Shown here in pieces: positions 10,578-21,920 of a stretch of DNA of 64,000 bases (the stretch's first letter is position 1; every line of letters starts with the position of its first letter). The position numbers and the translations under genes are program-made. The notes beneath the pieces were generated by a model. That model was not told the DNA's origin, made no database searches, and saw nothing but the letters and a program-made list of their open reading frames with translations. The stretch comes from Haemaphysalis longicornis (Eukaryota; Arthropoda; Arachnida; Ixodida; Ixodidae): positions 139,231,942 through 139,295,941 of the forward strand of contig CM023454.1 of NCBI GenBank assembly GCA_013339765.2. Direction: 5' to 3'.

Positions 10578-11471
10578 CTACGCCCACTGCAGGGCAAAGG
10601 CCTCTCCCATTATTCTCAAATTACCTCGGCCCTGTGCCAACTGTGACCAATTTATCCCCGCAAACTTCTTGATCTCATCTGCCCATCTAACTTTCTGCCG
10701 CCCCCTGCAACGCTTGCCTTCTCTAGGGATCCACTCTGTTACCCTTAATGACCAGCGGTTATCTTGCCTTCGCATTACATGCCCTGCCCACGTCCATTTC
10801 TTCTTCTTAATTTCTACTAATATGTCTTTAACACCAGTTTACTCCCGGACCCACTCCGTCCTCTTCTTGTCCCTTAATGTTACACCTATCATTTTACGCT
10901 CCATTGCCCGCTGAGTCATTCTCAGTTTAAGTTGAACCCTCTTAGTGAGCCTCCAAGTTTCTGCCCCGTAGGTGAGTACCGGTAAGATGCAGCTGTCATA
11001 CACTTTCTTCTTCAGCGACAATGGTAGGCTGCTATTCATTATCTGAGAATTTCTCCCATATGCACCCCACCCCATTCTGATCTCTGCCTCATGGTTGGGA
11101 TCTGGGGTCACAACTTGGCCTAAGTATATATATTCTCTTACCACTTCCACTGCCTCGCCATCTATCTCAAACTGCTGTGCTGTCCCGAGGTTATTGATCA
11201 TTACTTTAGTTTTCTGCATATTAATTTTCAGGCCCACGGTTCAACTCTGTTCGCCCAGTGCGGAAAGCATGCTTTGCAATTCGTCCCCCGAGTTACTTAG
11301 CAAAGCAACGTCATCAGCAAAATCTGAGGTTACTGAGGTATTCTGCATTAACCCTTACTCCAACCTGTTCCCAATCCAACGTTCTGAATACTTCTTGTAA
11401 GCATGCTTTGAATAACTTTGGAGAGATGGTGTCTCCTTGTCTGACACCCTTCCTTATAGGTATTTTACTGC
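10578..11471 (-). pseudogene. RTE-1 reverse transcriptase, thumb and C-terminus
   Basis: Downstream of the SINE the RT continues. GVRQGDTISPKLF (about 11425-11465) is motif B. GLKINMQKTKVM, YIYLGQVV and CILPVLTYGAETW (10839-11237) form the thumb. RWSLRVTEWIPREGKRCRG and WADEIKKFAGINWSQLAQ (10578-10775) are the C-terminal block seen again in RTE-3 at 52600-52775. The YADD box was not seen intact; the expected place, about 11300, lies in a frame-shifted stretch (DDVALLSK-like). Confidence 0.75.
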
Positions 11472-11484
11472 TCTCCCTATGGAG
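11472..11484. repeat. Left target-site duplication of SINE-1
   Basis: TCTCCCTATGGAG here is repeated exactly at 11681-11693. The 13-bp perfect pair brackets SINE-1 within RTE-1. Confidence 0.9.
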
Positions 11485-11680
11485 AGGTCGCGGGTTCGAT
11501 TCCAGGCCGCGGCGGCCGCTTTTCTGATGGAGGCGAAAAGCGAAAACGCCCGTGTGTACGAGATTTCGGCGCATGATAAAGATCCCCAGGTGGTCAAAAT
11601 TAATCTGGAGCCATCAACTACGGCGCGCCTCATCGCCTGCGTTGCGTCGGCGCATTAAACCCCACAATCAATCAATCAAA
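11485..11680 (+). mobile_element. tRNA-derived SINE, SINE-1, 5'-truncated
   Basis: The copy starts just before a tRNA B box (GGTTCGATTCC, about 11493-11503), then has a conserved body with AAAGATCCCCAGGTGGTC and ends in an (AATC)n tail at 11665-11680. A perfect 13-bp target duplication flanks it. SINE-2 at 29426-29679 is a complete relative on the other strand. The body resembles ixodid tick SINEs of the Ruka type as I remember them; this was not checked against a database. Confidence 0.85.
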
Positions 11681-11693
11681 TCTCCCTATGGAG

Positions 11694-12493
11694 GATGATG
11701 GTAGCTGTAGACCCATTATAGATATCCTCTAGTATTCTTACATAATGCTCATCTACCCCCTGGTTCCGTAATGCCTGAATGACTGCTAGGGTTTCGACCG
11801 AGTCAAATGCTTTCTCATAATCTATGAAGGCTATATATACGGGTTCAGTATACGCAGCGCACTTCTCTATCACCTGATTGATCGTCTGAATATGGTCCAG
11901 TCTTGAATAACCTTTACGGAACCCTGCGTGTTCTTTAGGTTGGCTGAAATCTAAGGTTGCGGAGATTCGGTTAGCGAATACCTTGGTAAATACCTTGTAG
12001 ACGACTGACAGTAAGGTGACCGGCCTGTAATTTTTCAAGTCCTTCATGTCGCCTTTCTTAAGGATTAGGATGATGTTTACGTTCTTCAAAGATTCCGGTA
12101 TCATTGCGGTCATTAGGCACTGCGTATACAGGTTTGCCAGTTTTTCAAGTACAATTTCTCCGCCATCCTTCAAGAGGTCTACTGTTATCTGATCCTCACC
12201 AGGTGCTTTGCCCCCTTTCATTTCTTTCAAAGCCTTCCTTACTTCTTCGGTCGTTACATTGGGATGTCTATATCCTCTGAACTACTGTCTCGTTCGGCAT
12301 TATCCTGTATGTCCCGGCTACTGTACAGATCCCTATAGAACTTCTCGGCCACTGTGACTATTTTATCCCTATTTGTGATGACATTGCCTTGCTTATCCTT
12401 AAGTGCATACATCTGATTTTTCCCCACGCCAAGACGTCTCTTCACTGCTTTCAGGCTACCTCCGTTCTTGACAGCGTATTCGATCCTCTCCAT
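11694..12493 (-). pseudogene. RTE-1 reverse transcriptase, fingers and palm
   Basis: Two frames give the start of the RT. The piece 12254-12493 has KAVKRRLGVGKNQMYALKDK. The piece 11676-12230 has KGGKAPGEDQITVDLLK, LKNYRPVTLLSVVYKVFTK, EHAGFRKGYSRLDHIQTINQ and IAFIDYEKAFDSVE, which are RT blocks 0 to A with the first catalytic Asp present. The frame runs into the SINE insertion. One frameshift separates the two parts near 12240. Confidence 0.8.
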
Positions 12494-12525
12494 TATATAC
12501 TTCCGTATGTCAGTTGGTGGTTATT

Positions 12526-13010
12526 CATAACATCCATAAACTCATGCACGGATACACGAAAAGTATAAACACCATTACGCAAACTAACGGCACAACAAAC
12601 ACAGTGCAAGCCTCTGGTCACCACAACAGGGGATACACTCAAAGAACAGGCTGCCACACTCGCACAACACTTCCAATACGTGTCCAGATCAGCACACTAC
12701 ACAAACACTATCATAAAACACACGAAATTGGCCGAAAAGAAGCCGTTACTATAAAAAAATAGGTTAACACCTTGTAACTGAGAGTTTTCACTACATGTGC
12801 TGAGTGCTGCTGTGAGCACGAGTAAACCCTGAGCCCCACGCCCAGGCAACGTCACATATACAATGACACAACACCTACACGCAGACACACTTGAAACACC
12901 TCTACATCTATATGATAACATATGGCTTTCGGGGCACATTGCACACTCTTGGAGGGAGGCAATAGTAGTGGTTTTCTTGAAGGAGGGAAATGACCAGAAA
13001 ACGCAAGACG
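12526..13010 (+). pseudogene. J1 ORF2 continuation: linker end and RT fragment
   Basis: After RTE-1 the J1 linker resumes as SINSCTDTRKV and GDTLKEQAATLAQHFQ, matching SINSYTDTRKVWKR and GDTLEDQANALGQHF in J2. About 40 residues are then missing compared with J2. The trace restarts at 12863 with LETPLHLYDNIWLSGHI and WREAIVVVFLKEG, the RT fingers. The match ends near 13010. This continuity proves that RTE-1 is an insertion into J1. Confidence 0.75.
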
Positions 13011-15479
13011 AAAACAAAACAAAGAACTGCATGCGGAAGTTGGCCGCATTGTTTTCACCCTCCAAAGAGGTGATATACAGAGCTTACAACCTTAGCCGAA
13101 TGACAAACAGCTACTTATGCAACCACACATCTAAAACATGAGAAACAAACACAACGAAATTACACTAGTAGATGCTACTTCGCTCCGTACCGAAACACTA
13201 TACCCCGTATGCCGTTCACGTCAAAGAAAGCCTACCTGGAAGAACAGTCTCTGAGGTTCAGTAAACTCCCAAAGGCACGGGTATCAATACTTTTGTGAAC
13301 GTTTATATGAGAGGATCTTGTGAAAGCAGTAGAGCTCAGTTAAACTATAGCACAAGCAGCTCTGTTCTGTTTTGTACATGTGAATATATTTTTGCACTGT
13401 TGACAATGTTCCATACCTAGTGTAATTCAGCATGATTAACTTGAAAGTGAAGGTAAGTATTTCAGACGGGACTTCAATTATAAATTCGTAGCAACCTTAC
13501 GCTGCATGTTTAATTTATATTCCTGCTCGGCCAAGCCTGTTCTCCTCTTCCTCTTCTTGCAGTACTGTTGGTTTATGTGATGAGGACCACATTACGGTAA
13601 AAGCAATTTTTCATCGTTCACAAAACTGCAAACAACAAATCTGAAAAAAGCAAAAGAAAGCTTTAAGCTTCATTGCAACGTGTGAAGACACATAATACCC
13701 GAAGGAATTAACAAAAAGCCTGCCTATAATCACAATCTTGTGAACAAAGTTAGCCTTTGCAAAAATTATTCACTAGTACTTTCTGAGAATTCAGCTTTTG
13801 TTTATATTTGCCTACCTCCCAGATAGGAAAACTACAACAACACGTTCAAAACCTACAACGTCACTTCACAAGTACCTATCCAGCGCTAACTGCTTAAGTT
13901 ATTAATGTTTAAATTAAAATCAACAGAAGTGGAATGAAGTTGACCCGAATTTCTTGACCCCAATATGATCAGCGAACCTTTAAAGAATGGTAAAAGATAA
14001 ATTGCGTTTTTTACAATGATAAACTTTCCGTTTATATCAATTCACAATGCTCCATACTTAATTGAAAAGTACTCATCAACCCTAGAAGCCCAATAGTCTG
14101 TGTTCTGGCGGATATATGTTGAATAATCCTGTTTTCGTTAGATGTGTCATACGCAAATGCTTTATATCTAGTCAAATGGCAGTATTTGTTTTTACTGGGC
14201 AACCTTTCGTTGACTCATCAGTTTGATGCGCGCTCATAGTTGAAAATATTTCAGTTATCGGATTCTCATAAGTTAATTCCAACCATTGAATTTCCAATTA
14301 TTTATTAACGCATTATGATTTGTTATTAAAGGTCACGCCCTTGCTGCTAAAAACCCTCATAGAATACGAGTCTGCTTCAGTGAATAAATATTTTTAGCAT
14401 AGATGGTGAGGGTGGATAACTGCTGTCTTCACTTTTTTAATGTATTTGCTTGAGGTCGTACTGACTAATTTCAAATGGTCAACTTGTTGAGATTCAACTA
14501 CCAGCTGTAGCGAACACCGTAACATATGCTTAGGAATGTGTACTGAGGCTTACACTATAAGGACGGCATGGTAAATATTAGTCTTTTTTTGCAAATCTCC
14601 TTGTAATAGTATGGTGATTTAAATTTTAGCTTGGATTTATCGTAAGTAAACGTTCACCAAAATTCATTACGACAAATTTATGGACAGTAATGGTCTTATG
14701 TTTTATAACTTGATGCCCAAAACTTTCCCATAATTAAACGTTCATGGAAAGGTCGTACTATTATTTGGCATATATTGTATTAGAGGAAATATTGCGGGTT
14801 TTTGAAATTGTGATGCAGGGAAGGTTCACGTTTCTCGTGTCGGTGAAAGAGGCGGCCTTTTTATAATACAGAACGCATACCTGTTAAAGACATTTCAGTA
14901 CTCTTAGAACAAATCGTCTTGATTACATACACAATACACACAACAAACCCTACCACATTCGGACTGCCAATCGAGTGTGCTTGTTTGCACATAAATAAAT
15001 AAATATTGGGAAAACCGAAAGAAAAAGTAAACTAAAAAAACTGCATGTATATGCGTCCTTCTTGTGCCTCTGACTCCGTAGGCAAAATTGCGCCTTTAAA
15101 AATTTGATTTATGGTATTGCAATGCTACGCTTATCAGTCAAACTTGAAGTACATAGAAATTGTGGTATGTCTTCGGCAGTAGCAATTATTCTGATAGTAA
15201 TAGCACCCCCACGAACCTTATAACAAAGCAAAAGGGCAGTAATTACAGGTATGCGAAATCACAATTTGTGTTCAACAAAATAAATGCCGAATTCACAAAA
15301 AAGACGAATTCATTTATATTACCTTTTTGAAAACACCCTCCGCGATCTCGACTGGTAAAGCTCGAATGCTACTTGGTATCTTAGGATCGCGGTACATCTT
15401 GGGATCGCGGCCTATTAGGTGTAAGTTTCGCCGCCGTTGCGTTCTTTATTTTTTTACCACCAAGGCTTCGTTATCATTG
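13011..15479. other. AT-rich sequence, nothing recognised
   Basis: About 2.5 kb has no readable coding trace on either strand. A short (AAAT)n run at 14990-15005 could be the tail of an unrecognised old LINE, but no upstream homology is visible. Confidence 0.45.
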
Positions 15480-15589
15480 TCAAACTGACCCTTTCTTCAT
15501 CAGGATGTCTTTGTCATGGCATGCGGACCTCCACTATGATTGTCGTTCGGAGGCTGTTTAGGAGTTTGGACTTCACTGAGACTCCACCC

Positions 15590-15930
15590 AGGATCTCACA
15601 TTTATGCTTCACGTCGAGGAGACTCAATGGACGGTCACCAACACCTCCCTTGGGAGTGATCACTTCATCATCCAAACAGACATTGCTCTCACTCAGTGCA
15701 TCAAAGCACATCGTCTACAACAGCATGTCATAAACTGCGACGAGTTCAGGAGTTCCCGAGAATGGCATAATGAAAGTTTGGACAAGCTAACCTCATCCAA
15801 TCTCAATGCTTGGGTTCAACAGCTGCTTGCAGACACACGAGCCGCAACCAAAACAATAGACAGAGATACCATCGGAGTCATAGAACCGCACCTACAACAC
15901 CTGCGGAAGTTATACAAAAGCATATAAAAG
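15590..15930 (+). pseudogene. I-2 ORF2 endonuclease end and linker
   Basis: TLGSDHFI-like sequence (SLGSDHFIIQTDI, about 15646-15684) contains the last catalytic block, S-D-H, of an APE-type endonuclease. The linker follows with HVINCDEFRSSREWHNE, LNAWVQQLLADTRAAT and IGVIEPHLQHLRKLYKSI, as in other tick I elements. Stop at about 15925. Confidence 0.7.
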
Positions 15931-16259
15931 CAATTGAGGAGAGCTAAACACAATCACAAACAACGCCGTAAACTTGAAGATCTAAAAAATGAAATTCAAA
16001 CTTACTTTTTCTGATTTTCCCACGAGCAATGGGGCCAAATCGGCGTCCAGATGCCTGGTAACCAGGGTATGAGACGCACCTGGCAGCTTTTGAAGCATCT
16101 TTTGAACCCGAACTACTCAAAAACGGACAGGTGCGTTGCCTCACTACCATCATCTAAAATTTTCCAGGGTGAAACATAGGCCTAATTGACAAAGTAAAAG
16201 ATAATTACCTGACCCAAGGCGCTTGCATTTCCATTCTCCCAGACGCAGGATTAGCTAAC

Positions 16260-17300
16260 ACTACTATGGACGGCGATATAGCCGAGGCCGAGGTCAGAGG
16301 AGCCCTACTAAGGCATCGGCCATGGTCAGCCCCGGGCCCAGACCAGGTAACCAATAAAATGCTCATGTATCCAGATGACAGGTCTATCACCTTTCTCCCG
16401 GAATGCTTTAATGATTATTCACAACAAACTGGAAATACGCTAAAATTACATATATCCCAAACCCGGAAAACAATTCGCATTATCACATCTTCGACCAGTT
16501 TCCCTGACCTCCTGTTTGGGGAAGCCCTTTCAAGACACGGCTAGTCCCCCACCTTCGAGGTTCCCAGTCTCTCCCACACTCCATTATAGGGTTCCGTGGA
16601 GGCCTGTGCACAAAAGATGTCCTCCTCCAAATTTCCCGAGAAATAACAACACCATGTAATAACCTGCACAGGGCAGCTGTTCTTGCTTAGATCTAAAGCA
16701 TTTCACAATGAATCCTACGAAGCGCTAATGAACGGAGTGCTGTATAATAATCCGGGTCTGAGAGCGTGCACGTGCAACTACATACGTAGCTTTCTGTCCG
16801 GTCGAACTGAAATCCGCCAATGAGGGGGCATTACCTCTGACACGGTTGAACTTCCATCCAAAGGAACCCCTTCTCCCTTCTCTACTATTCAACTTGGCCA
16901 TGCAAAATATTCCCCATCGACTACAAGAAATTCCCGACCCTACGTTCAGCTTATACGCCGATGACATCACCTTATGGTTCACGGGCGGCAGTGATTCATA
17001 AATAGAGGAGATTCTGAAAGCAGGTGCTCAGGTCCTAGTAGAAGAAGCTGGACGTTCAGGGCTTTCCTGCACCTTTAGTAAGTCAAAACTGCTCGTTTCA
17101 CCCCCAAACCGAAATTTTGAAGTTTCTCCAGACATTAAAATTCAGATAGCGAACCAGCCGATACCAGAGGTCCCTGTCCTGAAAATATTAGGGTAACAAT
17201 TCAGCGAAATCAAGACCACACACAATTTCTCCATCAATTGGAACAGCATGTCACCCAAACCATTGGCTCATTAGGCGAATCTCTCAGCATCGCAGGGGGC
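16260..17300 (+). pseudogene. I-2 ORF2 reverse transcriptase, heavily frameshifted
   Basis: The fingers read GALLRHRPWSAPGPDQVTNK (about 16290-16350). The catalytic box LYADDITLW is intact at 16951-16977, with YADD at 16954-16965. Downstream, VEEAGRSGLSCTFSKSKLL leads into the thumb. Motif A is only recognisable as LDLKAF-like in a shifted frame (about 16690-16710). An intact protein would prime reverse transcription at a nicked target. Confidence 0.7.
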
Positions 17301-17308
17301 TCAAGGAG

Positions 17309-18520
17309 GTGGAGAGAATCCGACTGATTCAGGCGTTTGTCGTCATTAGGATCACTTACCCACTCCCCTACTGGAACCCCAGTAAAAGTGAGTTAGAGAA
17401 AGTCAGTCGCCTCATCCGCTGGGCATACAAAGCTGCCCTTCCCCTCCCTCTTAATACGTGTACTGCCAGACGCGAGGGACGTGGGATACTTTATACGGCA
17501 GAGGAGCTCAGCGAAGGAGCTCATGTGGTCTGCCTATCGAAAACTCCGACTGGGCATCACATTCACAAACTATTAGGAGTTACCACTCTCGAGGATCTTG
17601 AAGCGAAATCTCCCCTTTCTAGACACGTGAATACTATTCACAACGCGGGCCGTAGCGAACAAAGAATACGAGCTCTACGCAAACTTATCCCGATACGCCT
17701 CGATGAAGTATGTGTGGATGCTGCCGAATATAGGCACGGCAATGCCTACACCATCGCTGCAATTATTGACCCTGATAACCCTACGGCGGAGGAGGCGGCC
17801 ATTGCATTAGCACTCTTATGAGGCCGACCCCATCAATCATAATCTCTGATTCTAAAACGGCAGTTCAAAATTTCTCTAGCTGCGTAATACAAACGCTTGT
17901 CTGAATTGTACAACAAAATTCACCCAATTCCCCAGCAGATCTTATCTGGACACCGGCACACGCTGGTCTCGAGGGAAATGAGGCTGCCCACAATACGGCT
18001 CGAGGACCTGCGATCCGAGGTGGGGACACTCACATTCTCTACCACTGGGCCACATCTGCCCGGAGCTGAGTAGTCAAGTTCAATGAAATTACTACAAATT
18101 ACCGCCTCTCACGCGGTATATACCCTCCCTCACATATTCAACTCGACCTTTCCGAAGAACACGCGTGACGTCTTCTGCAGACGAACACCTTTCGTAATCC
18201 CGCAAAACTGAACGTTGTCTACCCTTCTTTATACCCCTCCCCCAAATGCCCTGCATGCGGCACCCTCACCACCCTTCCTCACTACTATGGGGATGTCCCA
18301 AAGACCCGTTACGTTCAATTACTTCTGAAAAGCAGAGGGAGCAGGTGCTGGGGAGCTCAGACCAAGAGGTGCGAATCGCTGTGGTCAAAAAAGCTACCCA
18401 AGTCGCCATTTCGTCTGAAGATGGAGGCCGAAACTTCGTCCCAGCACCTTCGTCTCCACCGTTTAACAGGATATCCACCCGTTCAGGCGAATGCTGCGAT
18501 GTTGGCTTCGGCATGCTGGA
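17309..18520 (+). pseudogene. I-2 ORF2 thumb, RNase H and C-terminal region
   Basis: The frame 17309-17821 holds the connection (SRLIRWAYKAALPLPLNTC, LLGVTTLEDL) and the start of RNase H (VDAAEYRHGNAYTIAAI, first Asp). The second acidic residue is in AEEAAIALAL, the third in IIISDSKTAV (17840-17870) and the last block is WTPAHAGLEGNEAAH (17949-17994). Then come ITTNYRLSRG (about 18089-18118) and CPACGTLTTLPHY (about 18250-18290). All four RNase H acidic positions are visible although frames are broken. Confidence 0.75.
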
Positions 18521-18560
18521 TAAAGGTACCAGCTGTCAAAACCACCACCCCGTGATGATC

Positions 18561-19095
18561 ATCTCGACCATATCAGCCCCCTTTCCAGTCTTGAGAAAGC
18601 AAACCCCTTCGCGTCCCAGCCCACACAAACGTGTGGTTCAACAAATGCAATTACTAAATGGTCCCTGTTTCCTTTTCGGTTTCACTTCCCTGGGTAGATG
18701 CTGCGAACACTTCCGAGACTTTGTTGGTTTCAGAAGTTCACTGATTTCGCCACCACGGGGCGAGAAATCGCACATTAAAAATGTCGCCCCAGCCGGCGCA
18801 ATCGCTCTAGCTGCATTCAAAATGAAAACTGATATTTCATGTAGTTTTTCTCGTATTTTCTGAATAAAAAGCGCGAGACACTACTTGCAGGACAAGGAAA
18901 AGCACGATCGGCTAAAAAATACACCCGTTCCCTTCCTGTTCGTCTTGTCTTCACGCTTGAAAAATGCACCCACACATATCTGTGGGCAGGGCCTTCGTCA
19001 TCACGAAAATTTTTGCTTGGCCGCACAGAGTGGCGGGGTAGTGCACTTTACCGCGAGCAATAAATAATTTTTCCTTGCTTTCTTGGTGACTCACT
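18561..19095. other. No gene recognised; holds two short palindromes
   Basis: A long open frame here (to 18863, plus) begins as a shadow of the I-2 C-terminus and shows no domain. CCACAC-AAAC-GTGTGG lies at 18621-18636 and CCCACA-CATATC-TGTGGG at 18969-18986. A third such hairpin is at 19510-19527. Confidence 0.4.
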
Positions 19096-19154
19096 GATTC
19101 CTGCACCTTTAGTAAGTCAAAACTGTTTCGTTTCACCCCCAAACCGAAATTTTG
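19096..19154 (+). repeat. Isolated copy of an I-2 RT segment
   Basis: About 55 bp repeats the I-2 RT interior at 17067-17123, including CTTTAGTAAGTCAAAACTG and CACCCCCAAACCGAAATTTTG-type sequence, in the same orientation. Only one inserted T and one or two changes separate them. Nothing else of the RT accompanies it. Confidence 0.75.
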
Positions 19155-21531
19155 TGTTGGCTCGTTGCTAATGTTTTCTTGCCCCTTAACCTTGAGCGCA
19201 TCCCAGTCCTTTCAGCATCCTGTTCGTCTTAGCGCAATTCAGTATGAAGCATCACCAACTAGCCTCATTCTACGTCCTCTTGAACTAGTGAAGTAATAAT
19301 TGTGATAAATATATTAAAATATAATTATTGAATATATTTTTCAAGACTTTATTTTTATTATTTTTCACAAAATCATACTTATCATATAACTACTCCTGAA
19401 AAAATATAAAACCTAGTAATTTTATGTAAAATGCAGTTTTTCTGCGCCTCATGCCACTTTTAAGGTATTGTTACTACCCTCAGCTCAGATGTTACTACCC
19501 TCAGCCCAGCCCACACATATGTGCGGGTTTGTTTTCTGTGTGAAGTACTCTGAGCTTTCCATTTTCACTTGTGGAAGCATCATTAACGAGGGGTAAACAC
19601 ATCAAATTTAATTACTTGTGACCACCTTTCTAGAATTTTTTTGTTGGGCAAAAAGGGATGGATATCGGAATCTGGCAATGAGATTTACAACATTTCAAAA
19701 GTCTGCACTGACGACGTAGGTAATGGTTAAACAACCACCCCTTGTAAGCGTTTTTATTTAATACAACGGTTCTTACAAATTGCTCAGCCAAGTTTTATGC
19801 CTAAGTGACCTCGCAATGCCCGAAGGGTATTTCAACAAATCGTGCCCTTTCACACCTCCGCGTGCCATAATTTCGAGTCTCCTTTACCATGCTAAGAGGA
19901 CGCCAACAAAACACGATAGTACGTGATAATTATCCTTGTGAAGCCTGCACGTCTTAAACTGAAGTTATCGTGTCCTTCCGTTGATGCGTATTGTAGGTAT
20001 AACGTAAATCAAACGGAGTCACGGCTAAACAGTTTATTTCAAACTTTAAACTTATCCTCTAGCACTGAAAATTCCCGACTACTTTGTGTGACTCTGTATT
20101 GACATGGAAACGTTCCAACACGCTTCAATTGTACCGCTTACAGCTTGTCACATGAGATGCCTCCTCGCATACACAGAAAGCTGCACGCGTGAAATGATCC
20201 TCTTGAACATACGAGAATATATAAAATACCAAAACAATACGTAAAAGGAACATGTCTACAACTCAATGTCAAAGCTGTTTAAAACAGGGTTTAAAACAGA
20301 TAGTATCAATCACGCAAGCTTCCCCAACTTAAAGAAGACGCTTAGTGCACTACGCCACCTAGATATCTTCGTGTGCCGCACGTGGAACCGCACGCCTAAA
20401 CACCAGTGCTTGTGATATTCCTCAAATCCTCAAAAAAATTTAAATCTTTTATCGGGAACCACTCCTGCTCAACAAACTAGTTTTCTTGGTGACCACCCTG
20501 CTATACTTTCTCCTACATTTGCATCCAGGGACGCTAGTCTCGTTTATCCTCAAAGTGCAGATATGATGGGTGACAAGCTTATGTCACTTACGGATGCCAA
20601 GACACCAGCTCGCACCGGCATCTCGGGGACCATGTAACCCTTATCTGCATTCGGCCGAAGGTCGCCTTCCTCTGGCACCTTCAATCTCTCACCCCCTAGA
20701 GTCAGTGGAGACGTCTTTCTCTTTCCCAATTACCCCACTCCTCGGCTCTTCTGCCTGCCTCTCGTGCCTTCGATGACAACTTGAAACCTAATACGCTAGA
20801 GTTGTTTTTGAGGAAGAACTGTTATGTTGTCAATTAACATCCTCCATAGTGGCCCTTTTTAGATGGCAATATAGTGAAAAGATATACTTCACCTTTACTA
20901 AATATTTTGCTACCGCCTGGGCAAGGTCACAACACCTTATTCTAGTCGGTGTCCGCATAGCCGTGACAATAAAACCTACCGGACATGGTAGAGCACGTTT
21001 TTCACAACGCACTTGCCATCGCTTCCAGCTTTCAGTGTTATTACTGTGTTGCACGTTGATATTTTAGGCGGAAAATTTTATTATTAGGTTTCATCTTAAG
21101 CGCAGAAAAAAACACGTTAACTGTAGATAAGGACAAGCGCTTGTCTACTGCCTTCCTGTTTTTTTTTCTGCACTTACGATGAACGTTATGGAATACCATC
21201 TAGCCCGAACGCAAGCCCTTTATCATTGGCATAGGCGTAGACTCCGTTTAACTAACGTTTTATTCCCATTCATTGCCTTGATTTTGGGTACGCTTAGTTC
21301 GGGTTCGTTGCAAACGTTAATTCCATACGGTCGCCAGGTGAATAAATCCAGGCTTCAGATACGTCTAGCAATATCGATGTGGGAGTCGTGTTGGTCATGC
21401 CAGCGGAACATTTCACACAAAGCTATCGTATTTGCAATATGTATAGTTCGATTTTAGATGCAGAGCATCTCTTAGTCAACCCTCCGTCGTCCAGCGTCCA
21501 CACCTCTCCTGCTGGTCCCCCTCTCCACGCC
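19155..21531. other. AT-rich sequence, nothing recognised apart from small repeats
   Basis: A two-copy tandem, GTTACTACCCTCAGC, lies at about 19469-19503. No coding or transposon trace is visible. Confidence 0.45.
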
Positions 21532-21784
21532 AGCTGTGATAACGCCGCTCTCCTCCCCACCGCTCCGCTCGTCTCGTGCCGGCTTAGAAAGACACCGGCA
21601 ACACTGTCGCTCTAGGAGCCCTAACAAGCTGTGATAACGGCGCTCTCTTACTCTCCGTTCGGCTCGTGTCGTGCTTTCTCAGGAAGACACCGGCAACACT
21701 GTCGCTCCAGGAGCCCTTAAAGGGGAAGCCTGCTCGTCTCGTTCCGGCCAGGAAGACAGCGGCGACACTGTCGCTCCAGGAGCC
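21532..21784. repeat. Three direct repeats, period about 95 then 69 bp
   Basis: The unit begins AGCTGTGATAACG-CGCTC (21532 and 21627) and ends with a 31-bp core that starts GACACCGGCAACACTGTCG. The core occurs at 21591, 21685 and 21754. The third unit lacks the first part. The block is GC-rich, unlike its AT-rich surroundings, and lies about 100 bp upstream of a TATA-like site, so an enhancer or LTR U3 role is possible. Confidence 0.75.
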
Positions 21785-21881
21785 AAGACATGGTAGGGGC
21801 TATGTCCCTTACTTGTTGTTGCGCCGTCCACACCCCCACTGTGCATGCGCGTCTCTCCTCCATTCGCCTCTCCTCCAGCTG

Positions 21882-21920
21882 TATAAAAGCAGGTGCGCGC
21901 GCTGCGCGGCGTTCAGTCTG
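21882..21920 (+). promoter_or_regulatory. Putative RNA polymerase II core promoter (TATA plus initiator)
   Basis: TATAAAAG at 21882-21889 is followed by TTCAGTC at 21912-21918. The A of the initiator-like TCAGT is at 21915, 33 bp downstream of the first T. Arthropod TATA promoters use about 30 bp. The upstream direct repeats and GC-rich context support a promoter, either of an unrecognised LTR or of a host transcript. No coding region was found downstream. Confidence 0.45.

Larger units (their letters stand above)
10549..12511 (-). mobile_element. RTE-clade LINE, RTE-1, 5'-truncated, inserted in J1
   Basis: Minus-strand RT sequence runs from 12493 to 10578 and ends in a (TGA)n-type tail at 10549-10572. 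It is flanked by a 14-bp target duplication. The endonuclease is missing, so the copy is 5'-truncated, which is usual for LINE insertions. A SINE at 11485-11680 interrupts it. Two more copies of the same 3' end lie at 22630-23000 and 52531-52845. RTE assignment is by RT motifs and the TGA-repeat tail. Confidence 0.85.
7865..13010 (+). mobile_element. I/jockey-superfamily LINE copy J1, interrupted by RTE-1
   Basis: J1 has a 5' UTR, ORF1, the endonuclease and linker of ORF2, and after the RTE-1 insertion a short RT piece. The family's 5' end is defined by comparison with J2: both begin CCTG-ACGGGGCACC (7865 and 41882) and differ upstream. After 13010 the match to the RT of J2 is lost, so J1 is truncated at its 3' side. 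RTE-1 at 10549-12511 is flanked by a 14-bp target duplication cut out of the J1 linker. Confidence 0.85.
15480..18560 (+). mobile_element. I-clade LINE I-2, 5'-truncated
   Basis: I-2 carries the end of the endonuclease, the linker, RT, thumb, RNase H and the C-terminal zinc-like region of one ORF2, in order and on the plus strand. The 5' side is truncated in the endonuclease. Many stops and frameshifts make it old. RNase H places it in the I group rather than CR1 or RTE. The 3' end is approximate. Confidence 0.8.

Noticed and set aside
18246..18863. 205-codon open frame on the plus strand
   Set aside because: It starts as an out-of-frame shadow of the I-2 C-terminal region and continues without any recognisable domain or codon signal.
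21181..21330. Imperfect inverted repeat around ATGGAAT and CCCGAAC
   Set aside because: Arms align only with large gaps and no target duplication was found, so I could not support a MITE.
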